Origin: AAA044-D11 sp965268555
GTDB taxonomy: Bacteria > Actinomycetota > Actinomycetes > Nanopelagicales > Nanopelagicaceae
Direction of reading: 5' to 3'
Assembly: GCA_965268555.1 (NCBI GenBank)
Contig: OZ254174.1
Span: 186,001 to 250,000 of the forward strand
DNA: 64,000 nt
The position numbers were made by a program, and so were the translations under genes. The notes under the pieces are model-generated. The model was not told the origin of the DNA, did no database searches, and saw only the letters and a program-made list of their open reading frames with translations. This document shows, in pieces, positions 13,909 to 23,851 of the stretch (its first letter is position 1; the number at the start of each line of letters is the position of its first letter).

Positions 13909-16900
13909 TTGGCCGCATCGAAGTCAAAGTCATTTGCACCTGCTCGCGTTTCATTCGCAAAAATTCGTGAACCACTCGAAGTTCCAAACCTGTTATCACT
14001 ACAGCTAGACAGTGTTGATTGGTTACTTGGTAACGACGCGTGGCGTTCTCGTCTTGTTGTCGCTGAAAAGGCCGGTCGTGGTGAAGTACCAAAGACATCA
14101 GGATTAGAAGAAATCTTTGAAGAGATTTCACCAATCGAAGATTTCCAAGGAACGATGAGTCTCTCATTTAGTGATCACCGTTTCGAACCACCTAAGTATT
14201 CAGTCGCTGAATGTAAAGAGCGCGACATTACTTACTCTGCGCCGCTTTTCGTAACAGCAGAGTTCACCAACAACATCACTGGTGAAATTAAATCTCAGAC
14301 AGTTTTCATGGGCGATTTCCCATTGATGACACCACGCGGAACTTTCGTAATTAACGGAACAGAGCGCGTTGTTGTTTCACAGATTGTTCGCTCACCTGGT
14401 GTTTATTTTGAACGCACAATTGAGAAGAGCTCAGATAAAGATATTTTGACTGCGAAGATTATTCCAAGCCGTGGCGCTTGGTTGGAATTCGAAGTTGATA
14501 AGAAGGATCTTGTTGGCGTACGTATCGATCGTAAGCGCAAGCAATCAGTAACAATTTTCTTGAAGGCACTTGGTTGGACAGAGGAACAAATCCTTGAACA
14601 ATTCGGTGAATTCGAATCTATTCGCGCAACTCTTGAAAAAGATAACGTGAACACTCAAGATGAAGCGCTGCTTGATATCTATCGCAAGCTTCGTCCAGGT
14701 GAGCCACCTACAAAGGAAGCTGCACAAGGACTTATCGAGAACTTGTACTTCAATCCAAAGCGTTACGACTTGGCAAAAGTTGGTCGCTTTAAGGTTAATA
14801 AGAAGCTTGGCCTTGAGCTAGAACTTTCAAAGGGCTTGTTAAATATTGAAGATATCGTGGCGACTATTCGCTACTTAGTATCTCTTCATAAGGGCGATGC
14901 ACTTATGGAATATGGCAAGCAAGTACGTGTTGAAACTGACGATATCGATCACTTCGGTAACCGTCGTCTTCGCACAGTTGGTGAATTGATTCAGAACCAA
15001 GTCCGTACCGGTCTTTCACGTATGGAACGTGTTGTTCGTGAACGTATGACAACACAAGATGTTGAAGCAATCACGCCACAAACTCTGATCAACATCCGTC
15101 CAGTAGTTGCATCAATTAAAGAGTTCTTCGGAACATCACAACTTTCACAATTCATGGACCAGACAAATCCACTTTCTGGAATGACACACAAGCGTCGTCT
15201 TTCAGCACTTGGACCCGGCGGTCTATCACGTGAACGCGCAGGCTTCGAAGTTCGCGACGTACACCCATCTCACTACGGTCGTATGTGTCCAATTGAAACT
15301 CCTGAAGGTCCAAACATTGGTCTTATCGGATCACTTGCAACATATGCTCGCGTAACTCCATTTGGATTTATCGAAACTCCTTATCGCAAAGTTCTAAAGG
15401 GTAAGGTCACTGACCAAATTGATTACCTAACCGCAGATGAAGAAGACGAGCATGTTATTGCGCAAGCAAATGCACCTCTAACTTCTGATTCACACTTTGC
15501 AGAACCACGCGTTCTTGTTCGTCGTCGCGGTGGCGAAGTTGAATTTATTCACGCAGATGAAGTTGATTACATGGACGTTTCACCACGTCAGATGGTTTCT
15601 GTTGCAACAGCAATGATTCCATTCCTTGAGCATGATGATGCGAACCGCGCTTTGATGGGTTCAAACATGATGCGTCAAGCAGTTCCACTAATCCGCGCAG
15701 AAGCACCATTCGTCGGAACCGGTATGGAATTCCGTGCCGCTGTTGATGCTGGTGATGTTCTTCTCGCACGTAACTCTGGTGTTGTTACAGAAGTTAGCGC
15801 TGATGAAGTAACTGTTATGAACGATGATGGAACTACCGAGCATTACTTCCTCGAGAAGTTCACACGTTCAAACCAAGGCACAAGCCGCAACCAGAAAGTT
15901 ATTGTTGAAAAGGGCGGTCGCATTGAGACTGGCCAAGTGGTTGCTGATGGACCATCAACCGAAAAGGGTGAGATGGCTCTTGGTAAGAACTTGCTCGTGG
16001 CATTTATGTCATGGGAAGGTCACAACTACGAAGATGCAATTATTCTTTCGCAACGTCTCGTGCAAGATGATGTACTTACTTCAATTCACATTGAAGAGTA
16101 CGAAGTTGATGCTCGCGATACCAAGCTCGGACCTGAGGAAATCACTCGTGACATCCCTAACGTGAGCGAAGAAGTTCTTGCTGATCTAGATGATCGCGGA
16201 ATCATTCGAATTGGTGCTGAAGTTGTTCCTGGCGACATTCTTGTCGGAAAGGTAACTCCTAAGGGCGAAACTGAATTAACTCCAGAAGAGCGTTTGCTCC
16301 GTGCAATCTTCGGTGAGAAGGCTCGCGAAGTTCGCGATACTTCACTTAAGGTTCCACACGGTGAATCTGGAAAAGTTATTGATGTTCGAATCCAAACTGC
16401 AGAAGATGGATATGAACTACCTGCCGGCGTAAACCAAATCGTTCGCGTATTTGTTGCACAGAAGCGAAAGATTCAAGATGGCGACAAGCTTGCTGGTCGT
16501 CACGGTAACAAGGGTGTTATTTCAAAGATTCTTCCAGTTGAAGATATGCCATTCCTTGAAGATGGAACTCCTGTTGACGTTGTCTTGAACCCACTTGGTG
16601 TTCCAGGCCGTATGAACGTCGGACAGATTCTAGAAACTCACTTAGGTTGGGTTGCTAAATCTGGTTGGAAGTTAGAGGGCAACGAGCCATGGCAGAAGGA
16701 TCTTCGCGAACATGGTTTCGCAGATGCTGCTGCAAACTCAAAGGTTGCAACTCCAGTATTTGATGGCGCAAAGGAAGAAGAACTTATTGGTCTTCTCTCT
16801 TCAACACTTCCTAACAAGGATGGAATGCGTCTAGTTGGTGGAAACGGTAAGGCTCGGTTATTCGACGGCCGTACCGGAGAGCCATACAAGGAAGAGATCA

Positions 16901-17361
16901 CAGTTGGTTACATGTACATCTTGAAGCTTCACCACTTGGTGGACGACAAGATTCACGCACGTTCAACTGGACCTTACTCAATGATTACGCAACAACCACT
17001 TGGTGGAAAAGCACAATTCGGTGGTCAGCGCTTTGGTGAGATGGAAGTTTGGGCACTTGAAGCTTATGGCGCCGCTTACACACTCCAAGAGTTGCTAACT
17101 ATTAAGTCCGATGACGTTCTTGGTCGCGTAAAACTTTACGAAGCTATTGTTAAGGGCGAAAACATTCCAGAACCTGGAATCCCAGAATCATTCAAGGTGC
17201 TTGTTAAGGAAATGCAGTCACTATGTCTAAATGTGGAAGTTCTCTCTTCTGAAGGTGTTGCGATTGAAATGCGCGATACCGATGAAGAAGTATTCCGTGC
17301 CGCCGAAGAACTTGGAATCAACTTGTCACGAGTTGAACCTTCAAGTGTCGAAGAAGTTTAA
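13909..17361 (+). CDS. rpoB: DNA-directed RNA polymerase subunit beta
   Basis: 1150 aa. The start is TTG at 13909 with GGAGG five bases upstream; no ATG or GTG fits the conserved N-terminus (AASKSKSFAPARVSFAKI) better, and non-ATG rpoB starts are common in Actinobacteria. The rifampicin pocket reads wild type: GTSQLSQFMDQTNPLSG, then THKRRLSALGPGGL with the His and Ser that mutate in resistance intact. The C-terminal GGKAQFGGQRFGEMEVWALE is present. It is the catalytic-core partner of rpoC, which starts 15 bases downstream. Confidence 0.98.
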   Translation: MAASKSKSFAPARVSFAKIREPLEVPNLLSLQLDSVDWLLGNDAWRSRLVVAEKAGRGEVPKTSGLEEIFEEISPIEDFQGTMSLSFSDHRFEPPKYSVAECKERDITYSAPLFVTAEFTNNITGEIKSQTVFMGDFPLMTPRGTFVINGTERVVVSQIVRSPGVYFERTIEKSSDKDILTAKIIPSRGAWLEFEVDKKDLVGVRIDRKRKQSVTIFLKALGWTEEQILEQFGEFESIRATLEKDNVNTQDEALLDIYRKLRPGEPPTKEAAQGLIENLYFNPKRYDLAKVGRFKVNKKLGLELELSKGLLNIEDIVATIRYLVSLHKGDALMEYGKQVRVETDDIDHFGNRRLRTVGELIQNQVRTGLSRMERVVRERMTTQDVEAITPQTLINIRPVVASIKEFFGTSQLSQFMDQTNPLSGMTHKRRLSALGPGGLSRERAGFEVRDVHPSHYGRMCPIETPEGPNIGLIGSLATYARVTPFGFIETPYRKVLKGKVTDQIDYLTADEEDEHVIAQANAPLTSDSHFAEPRVLVRRRGGEVEFIHADEVDYMDVSPRQMVSVATAMIPFLEHDDANRALMGSNMMRQAVPLIRAEAPFVGTGMEFRAAVDAGDVLLARNSGVVTEVSADEVTVMNDDGTTEHYFLEKFTRSNQGTSRNQKVIVEKGGRIETGQVVADGPSTEKGEMALGKNLLVAFMSWEGHNYEDAIILSQRLVQDDVLTSIHIEEYEVDARDTKLGPEEITRDIPNVSEEVLADLDDRGIIRIGAEVVPGDILVGKVTPKGETELTPEERLLRAIFGEKAREVRDTSLKVPHGESGKVIDVRIQTAEDGYELPAGVNQIVRVFVAQKRKIQDGDKLAGRHGNKGVISKILPVEDMPFLEDGTPVDVVLNPLGVPGRMNVGQILETHLGWVAKSGWKLEGNEPWQKDLREHGFADAAANSKVATPVFDGAKEEELIGLLSSTLPNKDGMRLVGGNGKARLFDGRTGEPYKEEITVGYMYILKLHHLVDDKIHARSTGPYSMITQQPLGGKAQFGGQRFGEMEVWALEAYGAAYTLQELLTIKSDDVLGRVKLYEAIVKGENIPEPGIPESFKVLVKEMQSLCLNVEVLSSEGVAIEMRDTDEEVFRAAEELGINLSRVEPSSVEEV

Positions 17362-17376
17362 GGGGAGGGATAAAAA

Positions 17377-20300
17377 ATGTTAGATGTTAACTTTTTTGAT
17401 GAACTACGAATTGGCTTAGCTTCGACTGACAATATTCGGGAATGGTCTTTTGGCGAAGTTAAGAAGCCAGAAACCATCAACTACCGCACATTGAAGCCAG
17501 AGAAGGACGGACTCTTCGACGAGAAGATCTTCGGACCTACTCGTGACTGGGAATGTTATTGCGGTAAGTACAAGCGCGTACGTTTCAAGGGAATTATCTG
17601 CGAGCGTTGCGGTGTTGAAGTTACTCGCGCAAAGGTTCGTCGTGAACGTATGGGTCACATTGAACTTGCTGCACCTGTTACTCACATCTGGTACTTCAAG
17701 GGTGTTCCATCACGCCTTGGTTACCTACTTGATCTTGCACCAAAGGATCTTGAGAAGGTTATCTATTTCGCTGCATACATGATCACTGAAGTTGATACTG
17801 AAGCGCGCGAAGAAGATCTACCTGCACTTGAGAAGCGTCTTGCTTCAGATAAGAAGAAGATTGAAACTCGTCGCGATGGCGATCTAGATGCACGTGCGAA
17901 GAAGTTAGAAGCTGACACTGCAGAGCTAGAAGCTGCTGGCGAAAAGGCTGATGTTAAGCGCAAGGTCCGCGAAGCTGCAGAACGTGAATTGAAAGCAATT
18001 CGCGATAAGTCACAACGCGAACTAGATCGCTTAGATGCAGTCTGGGCACGTTTTAAGAATCTTAAGGTTCAAGATCTCGAAGGTGATGAATCTTTGTATC
18101 GCGAACTTACAGATCGCTTCGGTGTTTATTTCAAGGGTTCAATGGGCGCAGCAGCAATTAAGCGTCGCTTAGAAACTTTTGATCTTCAAGCTGAGTACAC
18201 AGCGCTTACCGAACTTGCTCAAACCGGTAAGGGACAGAAGAAGACTCGCGCAATTAAGCGTTTGAAAGTTGTCTCTTCATTCCTAAATACTCGAAACCAC
18301 CCAGCATCAATGGTTCTAGATTGCGTACCTGTTATTCCGCCTGATCTACGTCCGATGGTTCAACTAGATGGTGGTCGTTTTGCGACTTCAGATCTAAATG
18401 ATCTTTATCGCCGCGTTATCAACCGTAACAATCGTTTGAAGCGTCTTGCAGATCTAGGTGCTCCAGAAATTATTGTTAACAACGAAAAGCGTATGTTGCA
18501 AGAAGCAGTAGATGCGCTATTCGATAACGGTCGTCGTGGTCGTCCAGTAACTGGACCAGGAAACCGTCCACTTAAATCACTTTCAGACATGCTTAAGGGT
18601 AAGCAAGGACGTTTCCGTCAGAACTTGCTCGGAAAGCGCGTTGATTATTCAGGCCGTTCAGTAATCGTTGTTGGTCCGCAACTTAAGTTGCACCAATGCG
18701 GTCTGCCAAAGCAGATGGCACTTGAACTCTTCAAGCCATTCGTAATGAAGCGCTTGGTTGATCTAAATCATGCCCAGAACATTAAATCCGCAAAGCGTAT
18801 GGTCGAGCGTGCTCGCCCTGTTGTGTGGGATGTTTTGGAAGAAGTGATTGCAGAGCATCCAGTTCTTCTAAACCGTGCACCTACTTTGCACCGTCTGGGA
18901 ATTCAAGCTTTCGAACCACAACTGGTTGAAGGTAAAGCAATTCAAATTCACCCACTTGTTTGTACTGCATTCAACGCAGACTTCGACGGTGACCAGATGG
19001 CAGTTCACTTACCGCTATCAGCAGAAGCACAAGCAGAAGCTCGTGTACTTATGCTTTCAAGCAACAATATTTTGTCACCTGCATCAGGTCGACCAATTAC
19101 ATCTCCTACACAGGACATGGTTCTCGGTCTTTACTTCCTGACTTCACTTCGTGAAAACGAACTTGGTGAAGGTCGCGCATTCGGTTCAATCTCTGAAGCG
19201 TTGATGGCATATGACCGTAACTCACTAACAATGCAGGCCAAAATCAAGATTCGTTTAACTCATAGCGGTGTCACTGAAGTTCGCGAAACCACACTAGGTC
19301 GCGCACTATTTAATGAAATCCTGCCAGAGGGTTATAAGTTTGTTGATTACGATGTAACTAAGAAACTTCTTGGCCAAATCGTTGATGATCTTGCTGAAGG
19401 ATTTGCCAAGGTAACAGTTGCGCAGACACTTGATGCTTTGAAGTCACTTGGTTTCTATTGGGCAACACGCGCTGGTATCACCATCGCAATTGAAGATGTT
19501 GTTACACCTGCCAAGAAGCAAGAAATCTTGGATGGTTATGAAATTAAGGCGGAAAAGGTTCAGAGCCAATATGAAAAGGGTCTGATTACTGATGATGAGC
19601 GTCGTCAAGAACTCATTGAAATTTGGACTAATGCAACAACAGATGTTGCAAAGGCGATGGAAGATAACTTCCCGAAGACCAACCCAGTTTGGATGATGGT
19701 CTACTCCGGTGCACGTGGAAACATGATGCAAGTTCGTCAGATCGCAGGTATGCGTGGTCTGGTAGCGAATCCGAAGGGCGAAATTATTCCGCGTCCGATT
19801 AAGTCAAACTTCCGTGAAGGTCTTTCAGTTCTTGAATACTTCATTGCAACTCACGGTGCGCGTAAGGGTCTTGCAGATACCGCGCTACGTACCGCTGACT
19901 CTGGTTACCTAACTCGTCGTCTCTGCGACGTGGCACAAGATGTAATCATTCGTGAAGAGGATTGCGGAACTGATCGCGGTCTGACTCTAAAGATTGCCGC
20001 GCTTGATTCAACTGGCGCACTTGTTCGCGATGACCATGTTGAAACTTCAATGTTTGGTCGTAACTTGGCAGAAGATGCAGTTCAAAATGGCAAGGTAATT
20101 CTTAGCGCTGGTACAGATCTTGGCGATAAGAACATCAATACTCTTGTTGAAGCTGGCTTCTCTGAAGTTAAAATTCGCTCAGTTCTTACCTGCGATAGCA
20201 AGGTTGGACAATGTGCAATGTGTTACGGCCGCTCAATGGCATCTGGCAAGTTAGTAGATGTCGGCGAAGCTGTTGGAATTATTGCTGCTCAATCAATTGG

Positions 20301-21192
20301 TGAGCCAGGAACTCAGCTAACAATGCGTACCTTCCACACCGGAGGTATTGCTGGAGATGACATCACACACGGTCTACCTCGTATTGTTGAACTCTTCGAA
20401 GCACGTACACCTAAGGGTGTTGCGCCAATCGCAGAAACTGCTGGTGTTGTTAGCTTCCTTGAAGATGCAAAGGGCAAGAAGATCATCGTTACGCCAGAAG
20501 ATGGCAGCGAAGCGATCGCTTACCCAATTACTCGTCGTCAGAAGTTAAAGGTCGAAGATGGAATGCGCGTAACTGTTGGACAACAAATGGTTGTTGGCGC
20601 TATTGATCCAAAGCAAGTTCTTCGTATCCTTGGACCTCGCCAAACTCAGGTTCACCTAGTAACTGAAATCCAAGAGGTTTACCGTTCACAAGGTGTATCA
20701 ATTCACGATAAGCACATCGAAATCATTGTTCGCCAAATGTTGAAGCGCATCACTGTGCTTGAACCAGGCGATGCTGATCTACTTCCAGGTGAATTAGTAG
20801 AACGTGGTCGTTTCGAAACTGAAAACCGACGCGTTGTATCAACTGGTGGCAAGGCTGCATCTGGTCGCCCAGAACTTATGGGTATTACAAAGGCATCACT
20901 TGCAACTGAATCATGGTTGTCAGCCGCTTCATTCCAAGAGACCACAAAGGTTCTTACAGATGCTGCGTTATCCGAGAAGAGCGATCCATTGCTCGGACTT
21001 AAGGAGAACGTAATCATCGGTAAGTTGATCCCAGCGGGTACAGGTCTTGCTCGTTACCGCAACGTACGAGTTGAACCTACCGAAGAAGCAAAGGCCGCGG
21101 TCTACGCAGCTTATGATGAATATGACTTCACACCATTTGAATCACAAGGTTCAGGTGAAGCAGTTCGTTTGGATGAGTTCGAAACTCGCTAA
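17377..21192 (+). CDS. rpoC: DNA-directed RNA polymerase subunit beta'
   Basis: 1271 aa, in the actinobacterial size range. The N-terminal zinc site reads CYCGKYK and CERCGVE, the catalytic Mg2+ loop is NADFDGDQM, and a second zinc cluster CDSKVGQCAMCYG lies near residue 950. A charged coiled-coil region at about 145-220 (DARAKKLEADTAELEAAGE) lies where Actinobacteria carry a lineage insertion. It begins after AAGGGGAGG and is followed by a terminator. Confidence 0.98.
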   Translation: MLDVNFFDELRIGLASTDNIREWSFGEVKKPETINYRTLKPEKDGLFDEKIFGPTRDWECYCGKYKRVRFKGIICERCGVEVTRAKVRRERMGHIELAAPVTHIWYFKGVPSRLGYLLDLAPKDLEKVIYFAAYMITEVDTEAREEDLPALEKRLASDKKKIETRRDGDLDARAKKLEADTAELEAAGEKADVKRKVREAAERELKAIRDKSQRELDRLDAVWARFKNLKVQDLEGDESLYRELTDRFGVYFKGSMGAAAIKRRLETFDLQAEYTALTELAQTGKGQKKTRAIKRLKVVSSFLNTRNHPASMVLDCVPVIPPDLRPMVQLDGGRFATSDLNDLYRRVINRNNRLKRLADLGAPEIIVNNEKRMLQEAVDALFDNGRRGRPVTGPGNRPLKSLSDMLKGKQGRFRQNLLGKRVDYSGRSVIVVGPQLKLHQCGLPKQMALELFKPFVMKRLVDLNHAQNIKSAKRMVERARPVVWDVLEEVIAEHPVLLNRAPTLHRLGIQAFEPQLVEGKAIQIHPLVCTAFNADFDGDQMAVHLPLSAEAQAEARVLMLSSNNILSPASGRPITSPTQDMVLGLYFLTSLRENELGEGRAFGSISEALMAYDRNSLTMQAKIKIRLTHSGVTEVRETTLGRALFNEILPEGYKFVDYDVTKKLLGQIVDDLAEGFAKVTVAQTLDALKSLGFYWATRAGITIAIEDVVTPAKKQEILDGYEIKAEKVQSQYEKGLITDDERRQELIEIWTNATTDVAKAMEDNFPKTNPVWMMVYSGARGNMMQVRQIAGMRGLVANPKGEIIPRPIKSNFREGLSVLEYFIATHGARKGLADTALRTADSGYLTRRLCDVAQDVIIREEDCGTDRGLTLKIAALDSTGALVRDDHVETSMFGRNLAEDAVQNGKVILSAGTDLGDKNINTLVEAGFSEVKIRSVLTCDSKVGQCAMCYGRSMASGKLVDVGEAVGIIAAQSIGEPGTQLTMRTFHTGGIAGDDITHGLPRIVELFEARTPKGVAPIAETAGVVSFLEDAKGKKIIVTPEDGSEAIAYPITRRQKLKVEDGMRVTVGQQMVVGAIDPKQVLRILGPRQTQVHLVTEIQEVYRSQGVSIHDKHIEIIVRQMLKRITVLEPGDADLLPGELVERGRFETENRRVVSTGGKAASGRPELMGITKASLATESWLSAASFQETTKVLTDAALSEKSDPLLGLKENVIIGKLIPAGTGLARYRNVRVEPTEEAKAAVYAAYDEYDFTPFESQGSGEAVRLDEFETR

Positions 21193-21207
21193 CCAAATTA
21201 AATTAAG

Positions 21208-21240
21208 AGCCTCGGTGTTAAACGCACCGGGGCTTTTTTA
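21208..21240 (+). terminator. Terminator after rpoC, also facing the convergent minus-strand gene
   Basis: AGCCTCGGTG pairs with CACCGGGGCT (10 bp with one T-G wobble) around a 7-base loop, followed by six T's. The minus-strand gene ends within the tract, so in reverse it could act as a terminator for that gene only weakly. Confidence 0.9.
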
Positions 21241-22011
21241 ATTTGAGTTTGTATAACTTTCAGATAGATACATCAACCCTGAAATTTCGGTAACAGCCGA
21301 ACAGTCGCCCTTATCTTCATAAATGCAATCTTGTGGACCACTGACGGTTAACACGGTTTTATCGTCGCTCCATTTTTCATAGCCAAAATCAGGGGCTTCG
21401 TTAGGATTATAAATATCTTGCCAATCATTTATATCCCAGAGATAGTAATTTACAAGGCCAACCCATTCGCCCTTGCTTGTCTTAAACATGAGTTGGGTAA
21501 TAGATATTGGCGAGTATTGCCCAAAAGTAAATTCACTCGGGTCTGGTGAGGTTATTCGAAGCTTTGGGAAAAGATGCAGAGGCAGCGTAGCGCTCACTGG
21601 AATCAAACTAAGTCCCTGTGGATAAGTTATTGCCTTGCAATCTGCAGCTTCAAGGTACTTATAACCCTCTGAATCCAAGGCTTTCCCACTCTTATTGAAG
21701 ATAACTTCACGATCAGTTAGTTGGCCTTCAGAATAAAAACTATATGTTGCAGTTAATTGGCTATTTATGAATTTTCCCTTAAAGGTGCCAAATGAACTAT
21801 CTTTTTGAAAGTGTTGCTGAATTAGATTTCCAGAAACGCTAATTCCATCTTGCTTGGTAATTTCAAGGAGCGCATTATCTGTTGATACTTTTGCGTGGTA
21901 GCAAGAAGCAAGGGCCAAGGCCTTACTGCTATTTCGTGCGATTATTCCACCACCAGAGGTGACCAATACAAAAATTAAAATTCCCGCAACAACAACTAAC
22001 GAACGTTTCAT
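21238..22011 (-). CDS. Exported protein of unknown function
   Basis: 257 aa. I do not recognise a family. Residues about 4-24 form a hydrophobic N-terminal segment (a VVVAGILIFVLVTSG run after MKRSL), reading as a signal peptide or anchor. The rest is polar and strand-rich with several cysteines, including ASCYHAK near 37 and two (QDCIY, GDCSA) near the C-terminus that could form a disulfide outside the cell. Its ATG overlaps the stop of the hemolysin-III-like gene by four bases, so the two are co-translated and may act together at the membrane. Confidence 0.65.
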   Translation of the reverse strand: MKRSLVVVAGILIFVLVTSGGGIIARNSSKALALASCYHAKVSTDNALLEITKQDGISVSGNLIQQHFQKDSSFGTFKGKFINSQLTATYSFYSEGQLTDREVIFNKSGKALDSEGYKYLEAADCKAITYPQGLSLIPVSATLPLHLFPKLRITSPDPSEFTFGQYSPISITQLMFKTSKGEWVGLVNYYLWDINDWQDIYNPNEAPDFGYEKWSDDKTVLTVSGPQDCIYEDKGDCSAVTEISGLMYLSESYTNSN

Positions 22012-22667
22012 TTATTTAGATATACAACCAGAACGGCGCCAACGAAGTGTGAAACAAATGCTGCTGCGGTTAGGGCGTGAAACAATTCGTGAAAACCAAA
22101 CCAGTTAATTGAAATGTTTGGTTTCTTGATTGCATAAATAATTCCGCCAGCAGTATAAAAAATTCCACCAAGTAAAATTAAGAGAAATACTGCGACGCCG
22201 CCGTTCTGCCAAAAAGCTGGCAAGAAAAACACTGCAGCCCAACCAAGTGCAATATAAAGCGGAACATAAACCCAGCGCGGAGCTCCGAGCCAGAGAATTC
22301 GGATGAGTGCCGTGAGAAGCGCCCCACCCCAAACACAGGAGAGCAGGATGATTGCTTGATTCTTATCTAATAGGTATACCGAGAACGGGGTGTAGGTTCC
22401 GGCGATCAAGATTGGGATATTTGCATGGTCGATGCGGCGCCAAAGTGCCCGATATTTCTCCTGCCATTTGACCCGGTGATACAAAGCGCTGCAGGTAAAG
22501 AGGGTCACGGCCGTAATCGTGAAGATTCCGAGGGTAATTCGCCCCTGAAGGCGATCGGCGGTAGTAATAAGGACTAAGCCAGCCACCAGGGAGATGGGGG
22601 ACATGACCAGATGGATCAGACCACGCCCTTTGGGCTTGGGGAGGTGGACTTTTTCCGCCAATTTCAT
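22008..22667 (-). CDS. Hemolysin III / PAQR family membrane protein
   Basis: 219 aa, about seven hydrophobic helices. PAQR/CREST hallmark residues, proposed to bind a metal in a hydrolase-like site, are visible: SALYH (near 69), WRRIDHANIP (near 87) and the C-terminal FHELFHALTAAAFVSHF with three histidines. Bacterial members are called hemolysin III but their physiological role is uncertain. The start codon has no ribosome binding site; a TATGGT hexamer six bases upstream suggests a leaderless message that also carries the exported-protein gene. Confidence 0.87.
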   Translation of the reverse strand: MKLAEKVHLPKPKGRGLIHLVMSPISLVAGLVLITTADRLQGRITLGIFTITAVTLFTCSALYHRVKWQEKYRALWRRIDHANIPILIAGTYTPFSVYLLDKNQAIILLSCVWGGALLTALIRILWLGAPRWVYVPLYIALGWAAVFFLPAFWQNGGVAVFLLILLGGIFYTAGGIIYAIKKPNISINWFGFHELFHALTAAAFVSHFVGAVLVVYLNK

Positions 22668-22673
22668 AGGTCA

Positions 22674-22679
22674 ACCATA
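22674..22679 (-). promoter_or_regulatory. Putative -10 element of a leaderless promoter (hemolysin-III-like gene)
   Basis: Minus-strand TATGGT, then TGACCT, then the ATG at 22667, with the same 6-base spacing as msrB, the FUSC gene, murB and tsaE. Confidence 0.42.
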
Positions 22680-22760
22680 GGGTGAAATCGCTCGTAAACC
22701 TTCGGCGTGTCGGATTTAGGATTTCCCGACCTTTTCGGGGTCAGAGGAGTAAAGGCCGTT

Positions 22761-22790
22761 TTGACCGCACGCGGGGCGCGAGGTTACTAT
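22761..22790 (+). promoter_or_regulatory. Putative promoter of the rpsL-rpsG-fusA-tuf operon
   Basis: TTGACC and TACTAT are separated by 18 bases, with a GC-rich TCGCGTCTGC discriminator of the kind linked to stringent control. It implies a leader of about 165 bases before rpsL, in which a CGACC/GGTCG mini-hairpin (22885-22899) is the only structure I see. Confidence 0.5.
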
Positions 22791-22961
22791 TCGCGTCTGC
22801 TCTTTTTTGAATTGAGCGCTTGTAACCGTGTGCAATAACTTGAAAAAGTAATTGTCGAAATTTACAAAGTTGGGTCAACACACCCGACCGCGTGGGTCGA
22901 GAAACAAACGGAAATAAGTGCGCAAAAACAAAAATGCAACGCAGTAATGAACGGAGAAGAA

Positions 22962-23336
22962 GTGCCAACAATTCAGCAGCTGGTCCGCAAGGGTCGCGCA
23001 GAAAAGACAACTAAGACGAGCACGCCTGCACTTAAAGGTAGTCCGCAACGTCGTGGTGTTTGTACTCGTGTTTATACAACAACTCCTAAGAAGCCAAACT
23101 CTGCGCTTCGTAAAGTTGCACGTGTACGTCTAACAAGTGGCATGGAAGTAACTGCATATATTCCTGGTGAAGGACATAACTTGCAAGAGCACTCAATCGT
23201 TCTAGTTCGCGGTGGTCGTGTTAAAGATCTTCCAGGTGTTCGTTACAAAATCGTTCGCGGATCTTTAGATACCCAAGGTGTTAAAGATCGTAAGCAATCA
23301 CGTAGCCGTTATGGTGCAAAGAGAGAGAAGAAGTAA
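22962..23336 (+). CDS. rpsL: 30S ribosomal protein S12
   Basis: 124 aa from the GTG at 22962, with GGAGAAG just upstream; this gives the canonical PTIQQLVRKGR start, and the ATG at 22947 would add five atypical residues. S12 monitors codon-anticodon pairing. Streptomycin-resistance positions look wild type: TTPKKPNSALRK contains the sensitive lysine, and RGGRVKDLPGVRY the second. It overlaps rpsG by one base. Confidence 0.97.
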   Translation: MPTIQQLVRKGRAEKTTKTSTPALKGSPQRRGVCTRVYTTTPKKPNSALRKVARVRLTSGMEVTAYIPGEGHNLQEHSIVLVRGGRVKDLPGVRYKIVRGSLDTQGVKDRKQSRSRYGAKREKK

Positions 23337-23809
23337 TGCCACGTAAAGGTCCCGTTACTAAGCGCCCAGTTGTTGCAGATCCTGTTTACAACTCACCTGT
23401 TGTTACTGCGCTAATTAATAAAATTTTATTGCACGGCAAGCGTTCTACTGCTGAAGCAATTGTTTATCAAGCACTTGAAGGTTGCCGCGAAAAGACTGGT
23501 GGAACTGACCCAGTAATCACTTTGAAGCGCGCACTTGATAACATCAAGCCAACACTTGAAGTTAAGTCACGTCGCGTTGGTGGAGCTACATACCAAGTTC
23601 CAATGGAAGTTAAAGCTGGCCGTGCAACAACACTTGCGCTTCGCTGGGTAATTGATTACTCACGTCAACGTCGTGAAAAGTCAATGGCAGAGCGTCTACA
23701 GAATGAACTTCTAGATGCATCAAACGGTTTAGGCGCAGCAGTTAAGAAGCGCGAAGACACTCACAAGATGGCAGAAGCTAACAAGGCTTTCGCTCACTAC
23801 CGCTGGTAA
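23336..23809 (+). CDS. rpsG: 30S ribosomal protein S7
   Basis: 157 aa, the usual bacterial length. It nucleates folding of the 16S 3' domain. The sequence starts MPRKGPVTKRPV and keeps the conserved KVGGATYQVP-like stretch (RRVGGATYQVPMEV, about 80-93). The start shares a base with the rpsL stop (TAATG). Confidence 0.97.
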   Translation: MPRKGPVTKRPVVADPVYNSPVVTALINKILLHGKRSTAEAIVYQALEGCREKTGGTDPVITLKRALDNIKPTLEVKSRRVGGATYQVPMEVKAGRATTLALRWVIDYSRQRREKSMAERLQNELLDASNGLGAAVKKREDTHKMAEANKAFAHYRW

Positions 23810-23851
23810 ATCCAGAAAATTATTTAAGAAACTAATAAGGAGACTCGACAA

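Noticed and set aside
15121..15310. Rifampicin-resistance substitution in rpoB
   Set aside because: The pocket residues Asp, His and Ser at the commonly mutated positions are the sensitive forms.
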